Shown one piece after another: positions 34,901 through 43,354 of a stretch of DNA of 64,000 nucleotides (the stretch's first letter is position 1; every line of letters begins with the position of its first letter). The notes under the pieces were generated by a model that was given only the letters and a program-made list of their open reading frames with translations, made no database searches and was not told the origin of the DNA. Origin of the DNA: an uncultured Lacinutrix sp. (GTDB lineage: Bacteria > Bacteroidota > Bacteroidia > Flavobacteriales > Flavobacteriaceae); the NCBI RefSeq assembly GCF_947500605.1, contig NZ_CANMSJ010000002.1, positions 186,001 through 250,000 of the forward strand. Direction: 5' to 3'. A program made the position numbers and the translations under genes.

Positions 34901-35172
34901 ATACACTTTCAACAGTTGATTTAGAATCTAATCCTGAAAACTTCTCTATTGTTGAGCTTCAAAATAATAATGTAAAGTTCTCTATAAACTCAAATAACTT
35001 AACTATTAAAAGCGTTGAAATATTAGATCTATTAGGTCGCAAGGTTTATAATTTCCGCGGAAGCGAAAACACAGAAACTTACAACTTATCAAACTTAAGC
35101 AGTTCGGTTTATATTGCTAAAATTGAATTATCTAATGGTACAGTAATAACTAAGAAGGCTGTAAAGAAATAA
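31945..35172 (+). CDS. Large secreted protein with lamin-tail domain and type IX secretion sorting domain
   Basis: A 1075-residue exported protein. The signal peptide is MKQLNSLLILLFVCSFGFSQ, so the true start may be the ATG at 31957. Residues 25-195 are a jelly-roll-like adhesion region (SPIINISAFTDIQFSLDATE), followed by a beta-sandwich near 200-310. A lamin-tail domain starts near 316 (ELFISEYHEG ... ANERYIELYNPTSNAINLSN). A long middle region follows, and the C-terminal 80 residues form a type A sorting domain (VEILDLLGRKVYNF ... SVYIAKIELSNGTVITKKAV) for export by the type IX system. No nuclease or hydrolase motif is recognised. A 19-base repeat identical to that upstream of umuD lies in the sorting-domain codons. 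Confidence 0.85.
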   Translation: MPSIMKQLNSLLILLFVCSFGFSQTTIYSEDFSGQLNKGAYYNNTTNSTEINLTGVNWTVDVSATTFQSGDRLQVVNAARFLEARDLDGPGIWYSPIINISAFTDIQFSLDATEGSPVGDNLEDADTLTTEYRLDGGAWVQAGNNGFIQNDYLNTVVSHNALLNGSTLELRVTFVNNGDGERMRIDNILVEGIAPTSPTITINPNSNIISPLSVVENNVSLTAETFTVQGSALTNNIVLTSSADFVISTTLAGPYSNSITLTQTGGTINSTTIYTQLIFGLAINTYSGNIAVSSTGATTVNVAASGTVIAHTPVANCSELFISEYHEGILGSANERYIELYNPTSNAINLSNYRIARFRNGRVNQRPDLRTIPAGQGTIAPYSTFLISKSNSTLCTSGVADYCTASAAMSFDGNDVVALQNSSNVNIDIIGELNTNNSFGQDIDLTRNPDIQAPTATYNAVDWASTAANNTVMLGWHNNECLCTSTTTWETTGWSNGAPNASTAAIINASYNSFNDGSITACSLTVNTNAILTVQDLSFIDIETNIIVYDNGKILVQKNGSVVQNNPNGKTVIIDPTLGEISVTKETAPINNWYEYTYWSSPVQGAIVQDVFFQTNANRRFWYDANNFQDSTMETGNNNGTAPGQDDVDDNGDVWQIATGTDVLLPGVGYAATLSPTSFNAVPGSQYSHIFEGPFNTGTINVPVVRNDTELNDFNNNFIGNPYPSAVDADLFFAENVTSTGILEGPIYLWSQNTTPSGTTNGNSNLNFDTSDYAEINGTAEIAGGDGVTPSRFIPSGQGFFANFSDTYPTTSGNVVFNNSMRVTGNNDQFFKTSSSQNPNTRDVIWLDLTSDNGVRNQISIGYLDGATAGFDGTFYDSVKRTPIGLYAVLYSIIPSDTKKISIQGKASSDLNLDEEIPIGISTSIDVPTIYSISIPQLEGDFFNNNTIYLEDSLMNTVHDLSNSTYTFTSTPGEFNDRFKIVFTNNTLSTVDLESNPENFSIVELQNNNVKFSINSNNLTIKSVEILDLLGRKVYNFRGSENTETYNLSNLSSSVYIAKIELSNGTVITKKAVKK
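35051..35069. repeat. 19-base dispersed repeat, copy 2 (within coding sequence)
   Basis: Identical to 16663-16681. Here it encodes the residues around NFRGSEN within the type IX sorting domain and does not break the frame. Confidence 0.5.
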
Positions 35173-35190
35173 CAAATACAATGCATATAA

Positions 35191-35220
35191 AAAAAAGCTC
35201 CTTAATTGGAGCTTTTTTTT
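35191..35220. terminator. Bidirectional intrinsic terminator
   Basis: Stem AAAAAAGCTCC/GGAGCTTTTTT with a TTAATT loop, between the type IX cargo gene and the convergent TonB receptor gene, whose stop codon touches its edge. Confidence 0.9.
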
Positions 35221-37648
35221 ATATGCTATATTTTAATGCCACTATTAAATTTCTACCAGAGGCTGAAATTCCCGAAGAATATGGCCTGTAACGTTGGTCT
35301 GTAATATTCTCAAGGCTTGCACTTACACTTGTAGATTTGTTAAGTTGGTATTGTGTTCTAAAATTTAAAGTGTACCAAGAAGGTGAATATGGATTACCGT
35401 CACCATCTAAAGCATATAAATAATCTTTTTCCTGCTCTGAAGGCGCTAACTGATTAAACGATAATGTATTATTATAATTAACAAAAGCATCTGCTTTTAA
35501 GGCCTTGTTTTGCCATACTAAATGTGTATTCCCAAAGTTAGGAGACACATGCCTTACAGGCACTTCTACTCCATCGGTCTCTTCTGTTCCTCCAATAACA
35601 TTGTATTGAGAAGTTAGTTTAAATGTGTCGCTAAAATTAACTTTGGCTCCAATTTCAAAACCATAAATCCAAGATTTTGATGCATTTTGAATAGACTGCA
35701 CATTACTCAATTCTCCATTGTAAAAAATCTCTGTCTCACCATTTAAGTCTCCATCTCTGCGTACTAAAGCATTATCTAAATAGGTATAATATGTTGCAGT
35801 ATCTAAAATGAAAACATTACCGAAATTTAAGGTTAAACCTAATTCTCCACCATAGGCATATTCCGGATTTAAATTATTATTTGGTACAACAACAGAACCT
35901 GGCTCAGAATCGAATACTTTACCAATATCGTCTATGTTTGGTGCTCTAAATGCTGAAGAAAAATTAAGTTTCCATTGCAAAGTCTTGTTAGGAGACCAAC
36001 TTACACCTGCGGTACTTGTTAAAGCACTTGAGTTATTATTTGCTTCGGTAAATGGTAGGTTAAGAAATACATTGTTTTTAGTAAAATCTGCATTTGAGGT
36101 TACGTTGTTATAACGCAAACCTGTTTGAAATACAACTTTAGTATTTGGCTTATACTTTAAACTAGCATACACAGCTGCAGATTGCCATGTTGAACCATCT
36201 GGATAACGCGTAACCGTTGGCTGAGTAGTATTGTTTACGATATTTTCTTCGACTGCGACAGAATTAACAGTATTATGAATATACTCTAAACCATAGAAAA
36301 GTGCAGTTTTATCTGTTAAACGTTTTTCTAAATCTAGATTAAATGAAAAGGCATCTACAGCTTCTTCCTTTACGTTTCTAGTATCTGATTGAAAATCTCT
36401 ATCTACCCTACTTTCTTGAAAATTTTGATAAGCTACTGTTGCTTTAATTTTATCGTAAAGATTAGAGTTACTGCTTAATTTTGTTACATTTAAATTTGTC
36501 ATGAACCATTTTTGAGGTCCATAATACCACTCTGCAGAACGTAAATTCTCATCCCTGTAACGAATTAACCTATCATATCGTGGTGTATTTGAAGTCTCTG
36601 TATAGAAAAGCCCCAGATCGAAAGTTAAATTTTCTTGAGCTTCGTACCTTGCTTTTTGCATGATATTAAACTGGCTATAACCTGAAAATTTTTGAATGTT
36701 AGGATTACTATTTTCTACAATAACATCTTCATTATTACTTGTAACAACATATTCTGGTCTTAAATAATCTTCTGGACCATGACTTCCCATTCTTAAATCT
36801 CCAAAGTCTGTATAACTTCCACTGGTTACAAATGCCCATTTTTTAAAACCATAGTTAACATCTAAATGTGCAGTTTTTTCTTCGCTGGCAGAGGCGTATC
36901 TTAATACTGCATTCGTTTTAATATATGTAGAATCTGTAAAAGATACTTTTGGTGTCTTAGTATAAAAACTCATAACACCTCCAATAGCATCACTACCATA
37001 TATTACGTTTCCGGCACCTAAAGAAACTTCAGTAGATTGAATAGAAAATGGATCGATAGATATAACGTTTTGTATGTTTCCGCCTCTAAAAATAGCATTA
37101 TTCATTCTAACACCATCTACTGTTATGAGTAGTCTATTGGTAGAAAAACCTCTAATCATTGGACTACCACCACCCAATTGACTTTTTTGAATATAAACCT
37201 GACCTGTAGATTTTAAAAGATCGGCACTAGTTTGCGGGTTTGCGAAAGCAATTTCCGAAGCACTAACACTAGATATTTTTTTAGGAATATCTCTTTTGCT
37301 TTCTTTAAATTTAGATGCTGAAATTACAATTTCTTCTAATCCCTGAGCAGTAGGATTTAGTGAAACTTTAGCGTTAGCAATTAATATCTTTTTAACAGAA
37401 AATAGTTTAAACGATAAATGTTTAAAATAGACAACTTCTGAAGCCTTGAAGGCATCTAAATTAGCTTTTCCATCAAAATCTGTAACAACACTTTTGGACT
37501 TTGTTTTGTTATAAATTGCAACTCCTATAATTGGTTCTTGTGTTTGCTTGTTTACAACTGTAATATCTTGTGCTAAGGCTAAGGAACTAATGCAGAAAGC
37601 AATAAAAGAAACTAATAAATACTTATTATTTTTAACTAAATACGTCAT
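35219..37648 (-). CDS. TonB-dependent receptor with carboxypeptidase-regulatory-like N-terminal domain
   Basis: An 809-residue outer-membrane receptor. A signal peptide (YLLVSFIAFCISSLALAQ) precedes a CarboxypepD_reg-like domain of about 80 residues (DITVVNKQTQEPIIGVAIYN), then the plug (TSADLLKSTGQVYIQKSQLG, GGSPMIRGFSTNRLLITVDG, VIYGSDAIGGVMSFYT) and a 22-strand barrel ending in SASGRNLIVALKYSI. The combined motifs resemble haem/iron-type receptors, but the ligand is not determined. The ATG at 37648 is used since the frame upstream lies within recO. It overlaps the 3' end of recO by 17 bases, so the two are co-transcribed. Confidence 0.88.
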   Translation of the reverse strand: MTYLVKNNKYLLVSFIAFCISSLALAQDITVVNKQTQEPIIGVAIYNKTKSKSVVTDFDGKANLDAFKASEVVYFKHLSFKLFSVKKILIANAKVSLNPTAQGLEEIVISASKFKESKRDIPKKISSVSASEIAFANPQTSADLLKSTGQVYIQKSQLGGGSPMIRGFSTNRLLITVDGVRMNNAIFRGGNIQNVISIDPFSIQSTEVSLGAGNVIYGSDAIGGVMSFYTKTPKVSFTDSTYIKTNAVLRYASASEEKTAHLDVNYGFKKWAFVTSGSYTDFGDLRMGSHGPEDYLRPEYVVTSNNEDVIVENSNPNIQKFSGYSQFNIMQKARYEAQENLTFDLGLFYTETSNTPRYDRLIRYRDENLRSAEWYYGPQKWFMTNLNVTKLSSNSNLYDKIKATVAYQNFQESRVDRDFQSDTRNVKEEAVDAFSFNLDLEKRLTDKTALFYGLEYIHNTVNSVAVEENIVNNTTQPTVTRYPDGSTWQSAAVYASLKYKPNTKVVFQTGLRYNNVTSNADFTKNNVFLNLPFTEANNNSSALTSTAGVSWSPNKTLQWKLNFSSAFRAPNIDDIGKVFDSEPGSVVVPNNNLNPEYAYGGELGLTLNFGNVFILDTATYYTYLDNALVRRDGDLNGETEIFYNGELSNVQSIQNASKSWIYGFEIGAKVNFSDTFKLTSQYNVIGGTEETDGVEVPVRHVSPNFGNTHLVWQNKALKADAFVNYNNTLSFNQLAPSEQEKDYLYALDGDGNPYSPSWYTLNFRTQYQLNKSTSVSASLENITDQRYRPYSSGISASGRNLIVALKYSI

Positions 37649-38348
37649 TAAATATTTGTAGTGATTTTGGCTTTTTAAAACTACCCAAATGTAATTCAAA
37701 ATATACTAAGATGAGGTTTAAAAAAGATTGTCTTTGTTTGGCGTTTATTTTTACTTTTTCTAAAGCATCAAATGTTGTGCCTAACAACTGTTTTAGGAGT
37801 GTTAAATTTTCGTTTGAAATGGAATATTTATTCTGTTGCTCATCTTCAAATTTGCCTGCTTCTAAATTAAAATATGGTGCTTCAATTTTTGAAATGTCGG
37901 GATAAAAACCTAGATGTTTTGTAAGATTTAATAAGAATAATAAATGAAAATTAGAAAAATGTTCTTGCTCATCTAGCCATTGTAATGTGGCTTCTAAATA
38001 ATTAAACAAAGTATCGTTTTGTTCTTCTTCTTGAAGTGAGCTCGAAAGCACCTCGGCTAGAAACATAACGATTGCGCTTTTTAAAACATTTGTATGTAAA
38101 CTGGAATAGAGATGATTAACTTTTACTTCCTTTATATATTGAAGTCCTCTTGATGGTTTAAAATCTGTTTCTAATTTTAGTTGTGTTAATAATTGATAAT
38201 ACGCAACTTTAGAACCTTTTTTAGATTTTAAAACACCTCTTAATAAATAACTTACTATACCTTCTTTTTGGGTATAGCATTTAATTATTAAATCGTTATC
38301 GCTATACTTAATTTTTGAAAGTACAATTGCATTTGTAGATAACAGCAT
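37632..38348 (-). CDS. recO: DNA repair protein RecO
   Basis: A 238-residue recombination mediator that helps RecA load on SSB-coated DNA with RecF/RecR. The N-terminal OB-fold (NAIVLSKIKYSDNDLIIKCY, EGIVSYLLRGVLKSKKGSK) is followed by a helical region typical of Bacteroidota RecO. No zinc-finger Cys cluster is visible. Its start codon overlaps the stop of porZ by one base (38348), so porZ-recO-TonB receptor form one minus-strand unit. Proximity of porZ and recO is common in Bacteroidota (from memory). Confidence 0.92.
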   Translation of the reverse strand: MLLSTNAIVLSKIKYSDNDLIIKCYTQKEGIVSYLLRGVLKSKKGSKVAYYQLLTQLKLETDFKPSRGLQYIKEVKVNHLYSSLHTNVLKSAIVMFLAEVLSSSLQEEEQNDTLFNYLEATLQWLDEQEHFSNFHLLFLLNLTKHLGFYPDISKIEAPYFNLEAGKFEDEQQNKYSISNENLTLLKQLLGTTFDALEKVKINAKQRQSFLNLILVYFELHLGSFKKPKSLQIFNDVFS

Positions 38349-40711
38349 TATCTCACAATCATTAGTTTAAGCACTTTTGTTTCGAATGAATCTAAATCTG
38401 AAAGCATTACTAAATATACTCCAGTTGCTACCGTTCTACCAGACATGTTTTTTCCATTCCAAAGTGCAGTACCTCCATCTATTTCAAGATTGTAACCACG
38501 AAATTTTGTATTGGTTCTAGTCTCTGCTTCGGTTACTAAATTGCCTTCAATATCTGTAATTTTTATATTTACGTTACCTGTGATTCCCTTAATTTTAATT
38601 TTTTTGTCGTTAATATTAAAGTTTGGTCTAACTGGATTTGGATAAACATAAGCTTCTTCAAGAGTACTATCTGGAACAGAAGTTTCACTATTAAAAGCTA
38701 CCATACCTTGATCTGTTGCCAGATAAACTAAACCATTAATATCGTCAATCTCTATATCTAAAACATCGTTGGTAGGTAGTGGAGAATTATCTTTTGTAAA
38801 GTGATAAATTGTTTCTTGACCATCACTAGACATATAATAAGCTCCTGTATCTAATGTAGCTACCCATTTATTATTAGCGCCATCAACTTCAATATCTGTT
38901 ACATATTGTTGAAAAAACAGCTCTCTAGGTGTACCATCGTCTAAAATAATAATCTCTGAAGGCTCATAATCTGGATCTTCAAAAAACTCCTCTGTATTAT
39001 AAATTACTCTAACACCTTTATATGTACCAAACCAAAGTTGGTTTTGCTTATCTAAAACAACAGAAGTAATACCTGTAGATGGTACATTAGCTTCTTCTCT
39101 AAAAATATTTTTTACTATTGGATTACCATTGTTTTCTTTAAAACCTATTAAACCATAGTTATGACTCCCTATAAATACATTATTATCAGGATCGAATTCT
39201 ATCGAAGAGAATCCCAAATTACTTGTTGCAGGATCGATAACATCTAGTAAACTGTAGGAACTCCAAACGTCATTAGAAAACTTATTTAAAGCAAAATTTG
39301 TTCTACCATTCATTACCCATAAATCTCCAAAAGGATCGTAATTACTAGCTAATGCAAGATGGAAACTCCCTGCAAAAGGTACTATTGTACTGTTGTTTTG
39401 ATTATACAATGTCAATGCTTCTGATGTTCTTTCTATAAGCCCTGAATAGTAAGAACTAAAATAAACTTCTTCTGAATTAAAAGGATTAATAGATAAATAA
39501 GATAAATACCATGGTCTTGTACTGATAGTCGTAAGCGAATCGTAAGAAATATTTTTCCATTCATTTTCAACTAAATGACTAACACCACTTCTGCTCGTAC
39601 CTCCACTTAAATTATAAGTTATGGAGTGTCCTCCATGTACAGCCCAAAGCTGATTAGATTGGTAGCCAATTTGAAAAAACTTATTAGAAAGTGGGCTTTC
39701 AGGATGAATTTCTTGAAAAGATTCTATATTACTAATTTCTGTTTTAAGAATACCGAAACCGGATTTACCAAGACTTGCTTGATTTTTAGTTCCGATAAAT
39801 ATTTCATCTTCTAAAGAAACTACGGCTGAAGAAAATTTGGTGCTAAATTCATCATTAGGAACCGATAAAGCTATTTCAACAAATTGATCTACACTATAAA
39901 CATGAACCTCATCTAATGTAGTAACCACTAATCTACCTTCTGAATCCCTAATATCTTGAATTAATGCACTATAATTTTCAAGTAACGTTGGGTTATCTGC
40001 AACAATTTCATACAATACAGTATTATTATTAGCGACAAAAAGTTTATTGTTTGAAGATTGAATGCCTACCCAATTTCCATTTGAAAAAGAAGACCATTGT
40101 TGATAATCTATTAAGTTTGCGTTGTCTACATCTGCTTTAAAAATAGCCATTTCTGTCGCGGCATAAATATCACCTTCAAAAATTGTTGTTTGATTTACTA
40201 TAATTTGAGAACCATTTGCTCCAATAAAATAAGTATCTCCAAATTCTAAATTATTTATATCGTATAAAGAAATACCGTAATTAGTAGAAATATATGCGTA
40301 ACCATTATGAATATTAAAGTGGTTTATCCTCTTGTTAACCGAAGGAATAGTTGGTTTTTCTAAAATATCTACAACAGTTTTAACCTCTTGGCTAGACTCT
40401 ATATATATTTGGATTAATCCATTTTCGAAACCAATAAGTAACAATCCTGTTTCTTCTACATAGTGAATATTTGAAATTGTCTCACCAGACAAGCCATTAA
40501 CAGTAGACAGTTTTTGTATTTCATTAGATTGCTTATCGTAAATAAAAATAGCATTTTCTGCAGCACCAAAAACCTTAAAACTTCCTTGAGATACATCTTT
40601 AATATCTAAATAAGAAAAATGTCCAACCCAAGACTCTACAAAGTCTTGCCCAATTACCAATTGAGAAAGCACTAGAAATATTAATGTTATAATTAATTTA
40701 ATTTGGCGCAT
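38348..40711 (-). CDS. porZ: PorZ-like type IX secretion system protein (two-propeller, sorting-domain protein)
   Basis: A 787-residue exported protein with a signal peptide (LIITLIFLVLSQLVIGQ). Two beta-propeller regions are seen as repeated blades (VNGLSGETISNIHYVEETG, DVLDIEIDDINGLVYLATDQ), with a C-terminal sorting-type domain (EAYVYPNPVRPNF ... GRTVATGVYLVMLSDLDSFE). In Porphyromonas gingivalis PorZ is a surface part of the attachment complex that supplies anionic LPS to sortase PorU. Length and position next to recO support the same protein. A promoter-like TATTTTTG (minus strand, 40746-40753) precedes it. Confidence 0.88.
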   Translation of the reverse strand: MRQIKLIITLIFLVLSQLVIGQDFVESWVGHFSYLDIKDVSQGSFKVFGAAENAIFIYDKQSNEIQKLSTVNGLSGETISNIHYVEETGLLLIGFENGLIQIYIESSQEVKTVVDILEKPTIPSVNKRINHFNIHNGYAYISTNYGISLYDINNLEFGDTYFIGANGSQIIVNQTTIFEGDIYAATEMAIFKADVDNANLIDYQQWSSFSNGNWVGIQSSNNKLFVANNNTVLYEIVADNPTLLENYSALIQDIRDSEGRLVVTTLDEVHVYSVDQFVEIALSVPNDEFSTKFSSAVVSLEDEIFIGTKNQASLGKSGFGILKTEISNIESFQEIHPESPLSNKFFQIGYQSNQLWAVHGGHSITYNLSGGTSRSGVSHLVENEWKNISYDSLTTISTRPWYLSYLSINPFNSEEVYFSSYYSGLIERTSEALTLYNQNNSTIVPFAGSFHLALASNYDPFGDLWVMNGRTNFALNKFSNDVWSSYSLLDVIDPATSNLGFSSIEFDPDNNVFIGSHNYGLIGFKENNGNPIVKNIFREEANVPSTGITSVVLDKQNQLWFGTYKGVRVIYNTEEFFEDPDYEPSEIIILDDGTPRELFFQQYVTDIEVDGANNKWVATLDTGAYYMSSDGQETIYHFTKDNSPLPTNDVLDIEIDDINGLVYLATDQGMVAFNSETSVPDSTLEEAYVYPNPVRPNFNINDKKIKIKGITGNVNIKITDIEGNLVTEAETRTNTKFRGYNLEIDGGTALWNGKNMSGRTVATGVYLVMLSDLDSFETKVLKLMIVR

Positions 40712-40745
40712 TTAAAGAAACTTTGTGAGTAGTAATAATAAAAAC

Positions 40746-40753
40746 CAAAAATA
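40746..40753 (-). promoter_or_regulatory. Promoter -7 element for porZ-recO
   Basis: TATTTTTG on the minus strand (exact TANNTTTG), 34 bases before the porZ ATG. No -33 TTG at proper spacing. Confidence 0.4.
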
Positions 40754-40799
40754 CTATATTTTATTGTATTTTGGGCCTTGTTAATTTTTATGATGCTCG

Positions 40800-42215
40800 A
40801 TGCTATTTAGTAGTCCAATTTTTTTATTTGTTTTTCTACCGCTATGCTTATTTGTTTATTATTTATCTCCCAAAAAGTTTAAAAACTTTATATTACTATT
40901 CTTTAGTCTCTCTTTCTATACTTGGGGAGAACAAGAATTAGTTCTTTTAATATTAATCTCTGCAATTATAGATTATTCGTGCGGAATTATAATAAGTAAA
41001 GGCCTGAGAAAATTAGGGTTGACACTATCTATTATATTTAATTTATCTATTCTTTTCTATTTTAAATACTCGAATTTTGTTTACACTAATCTTACATCTT
41101 TATTTGAGATATATGATGTAACCTCAAAAAACGCTCAATACTTTTCCAATATTATTTTGCCAATAGGTATTAGTTTTTATACTTTCCAAACAATGTCTTA
41201 TACCATAGACGTTTACAAAGGAAATGTAAAGGCTAACAAAAATTTTATAAATTTTGTAACCTACGTTACTTTGTTTCCACAATTAATAGCCGGCCCAATT
41301 GTAAGGTACTCACAAATTGAAAAAGAATTAAATCACAGAAAAACTTCTATTAATCAGTTTTCTGAAGGTATAGAACGTTTTATTATAGGTTTAGCAAAAA
41401 AAGTAATAATTGCAAACAACACTGCTTTTTTAGTAGATGGTATTTTTAGCTTACCTGTTTCAGAAATGTCCTCTTTACTAGGATGGATTGGTGTTTTTGC
41501 ATTTGGAATTCAAATTTATTATGATTTTTCCGGATATTCAGATATGGCAATTGGTTTAGGGAAAATGTTTGGTTTTAACTTTCCAGAAAACTTTAAGTAC
41601 CCTTATACAGCACAATCTATTCAAGAGTTCTGGAAAAGATGGCATATTACTTTATCTACCTGGTTTAGAGATTATATTTATATTCCTTTAGGCTTAAAAA
41701 GCAGTTCTAAATTCTACCGAATGCTTATACTAATGTTTGTATTCTTTTTAACAGGATTCTGGCATGGTGCTAATTGGAATTTCATAGTTTGGGGATTAAT
41801 ACACGGTCTGTTTATAATTTTCGAACGTTTTGGTTTAATAAAAGCGTTAAAGAAAGTACATATATCACTTACACATGTCTATGCCATGTTTGTAATTTTT
41901 GTTACTTTTCCTTTCTTTCGATGCTCTAATATTACAGAGGCATCTAAGTATATAATGAATCTATTTACTTTCTCTACTCCTACTAATTTTAACTATTTAA
42001 GTTTTTATCTGTCTAAAGAAATTATTGCTTGCCTATTTATAGGGTTTATATTTTTCTTTCCTGTATATCACAAAGTAGGAGCTTATTTAAAACCTTTTAA
42101 TAATCAATACAAGCTAAGTTATTTCAAGGTTATTGGATTATTTAGCATCTATATATTATGTTTCATATACATATCGAAAGGCAATTATAGCCCATTTATT
42201 TATTTCAATTTCTAA
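40800..42215 (+). CDS. MBOAT family O-acyltransferase (AlgI-like)
   Basis: A 471-residue polytopic membrane protein with about 11 hydrophobic helices. Typical AlgI/DltB motifs are present: PIGISFYTFQTMSYTIDVYK, LFPQLIAGPIVRYSQ, YDFSGYSDMAIGLGKMFGF, NFKYPYTAQSIQEFWKRWHI and FWHGANWNFIVWGLIHG with the catalytic His. It transfers acyl groups, usually acetyl, across the membrane to an exported polysaccharide. It is two bases from an AlgJ/AlgX-like gene, its expected partner. No polysaccharide polymerase genes are nearby, so the target glycan is unknown. Confidence 0.92.
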   Translation: MLFSSPIFLFVFLPLCLFVYYLSPKKFKNFILLFFSLSFYTWGEQELVLLILISAIIDYSCGIIISKGLRKLGLTLSIIFNLSILFYFKYSNFVYTNLTSLFEIYDVTSKNAQYFSNIILPIGISFYTFQTMSYTIDVYKGNVKANKNFINFVTYVTLFPQLIAGPIVRYSQIEKELNHRKTSINQFSEGIERFIIGLAKKVIIANNTAFLVDGIFSLPVSEMSSLLGWIGVFAFGIQIYYDFSGYSDMAIGLGKMFGFNFPENFKYPYTAQSIQEFWKRWHITLSTWFRDYIYIPLGLKSSSKFYRMLILMFVFFLTGFWHGANWNFIVWGLIHGLFIIFERFGLIKALKKVHISLTHVYAMFVIFVTFPFFRCSNITEASKYIMNLFTFSTPTNFNYLSFYLSKEIIACLFIGFIFFFPVYHKVGAYLKPFNNQYKLSYFKVIGLFSIYILCFIYISKGNYSPFIYFNF

Positions 42216-42217
42216 TT

Positions 42218-43318
42218 ATGAAACAAAAAAATATCAAAAATAAGAACATTGTAATATTTACAATTATTGGCTTTTTAGTGCTTACATTAATTCCAAATGT
42301 TTTGATGTTTTCTGGCTTAGAAAAAAAATCTAAATTCTCTAGAAATATTCTCTATCCTGAAATAAATATAAAAGCACCTGCAAGAACAATTTCCAAAATA
42401 AAATCTTATTATTTAGACAACTATGGTCTTAAAAATACATTTATAAATACTTACATCAATTTTAAAAAAAACACACTACATGAAGACCCAATTCCTTACA
42501 GGGTTGTAGAAGGTGATGAACAATGGTTCTTTTTAGGCAACTTTAATAATAAGGTTTTAGATAATTCTTTTGGAATGAATAAATATTCTGATATCGATTT
42601 ACACCAGATGAAACAAAATATTTTAGATTTAAAAACCTACTTAAAAAGTATAGGTGTAGATTTCTACTGTGTTGTGGTTCCAGATAAGAGTACAATTTAC
42701 AGAGATAAACTGCCTTACAAACTAACAGATAGAAAAACACCGCTTTCTCAGTTTTTATCAATTATAAAACCAAAAGACAGCCTAAACATGGTCGACTTAA
42801 GGCAAACATTAGCGAAAGCCAAAGACTCAACAATACTCTACCACAAAACTGATACACATTGGAATCATACTGGTGCTTATTTAGCCTATTTAGATGTCAT
42901 TAAGCATTTAAAGAAAACAGATAGACAAATAGAAGCAATACCTTTAAATCGCCTTAAAAAAAGAGAAGATTCTATACATGGAGATATTATAAGAATGTTA
43001 AATACTAATGCTAAAGAAAAAATGACTCGATATGAAAAAAGTGAGTCTTCATTAGTAGAGAACATAGAAACCAATGATGCCTCAATCCATTTTATTAATA
43101 GTAAGAAAGAACTAAAATTATTAATGTATAGAGACTCTTATTCTAATTATTGGTTAGATTATTTTAATGAAAGTTTTAATGAAACTGTTTACTATAGATA
43201 TAATAGTGGTGCAATTAAAAAAAGAGATCTTATTAAAGCACAAACAGATGTTTTTATTCTAGAAGTTGGCGAACGCCATTTTGATATATTATTAAAAAAC
43301 CTGAAACTAATTAATTAG
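42218..43318 (+). CDS. AlgJ/AlgX-like O-acetyltransferase (SGNH-type)
   Basis: A 366-residue protein anchored by one N-terminal helix (IVIFTIIGFLVLTLIPNVLM) with an extracytoplasmic SGNH-like domain. The Asp-x-His catalytic pair is in KTDTHWNHTGAY and the nucleophile Ser in MYRDSYSNYW, in line with AlgJ/AlgX. It would take acetyl groups delivered by the MBOAT partner and put them on a polysaccharide. It starts two bases after that gene. Its stop is inside the following terminator hairpin. Confidence 0.87.
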   Translation: MKQKNIKNKNIVIFTIIGFLVLTLIPNVLMFSGLEKKSKFSRNILYPEINIKAPARTISKIKSYYLDNYGLKNTFINTYINFKKNTLHEDPIPYRVVEGDEQWFFLGNFNNKVLDNSFGMNKYSDIDLHQMKQNILDLKTYLKSIGVDFYCVVVPDKSTIYRDKLPYKLTDRKTPLSQFLSIIKPKDSLNMVDLRQTLAKAKDSTILYHKTDTHWNHTGAYLAYLDVIKHLKKTDRQIEAIPLNRLKKREDSIHGDIIRMLNTNAKEKMTRYEKSESSLVENIETNDASIHFINSKKELKLLMYRDSYSNYWLDYFNESFNETVYYRYNSGAIKKRDLIKAQTDVFILEVGERHFDILLKNLKLIN

Positions 43319-43330
43319 CTTCAGGTTTTT
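43294..43330 (+). terminator. Intrinsic terminator of the acetylation gene pair
   Basis: Outer stem AAAACCTGAA/TTCAGGTTTT continued, after one mismatch, by CTAA/TTAG; a T tract follows. The TAG stop of the AlgJ-like gene lies in the right inner arm. Confidence 0.82.
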
Positions 43331-43354
43331 AATTTATCTTTTGTAAAACAATAA

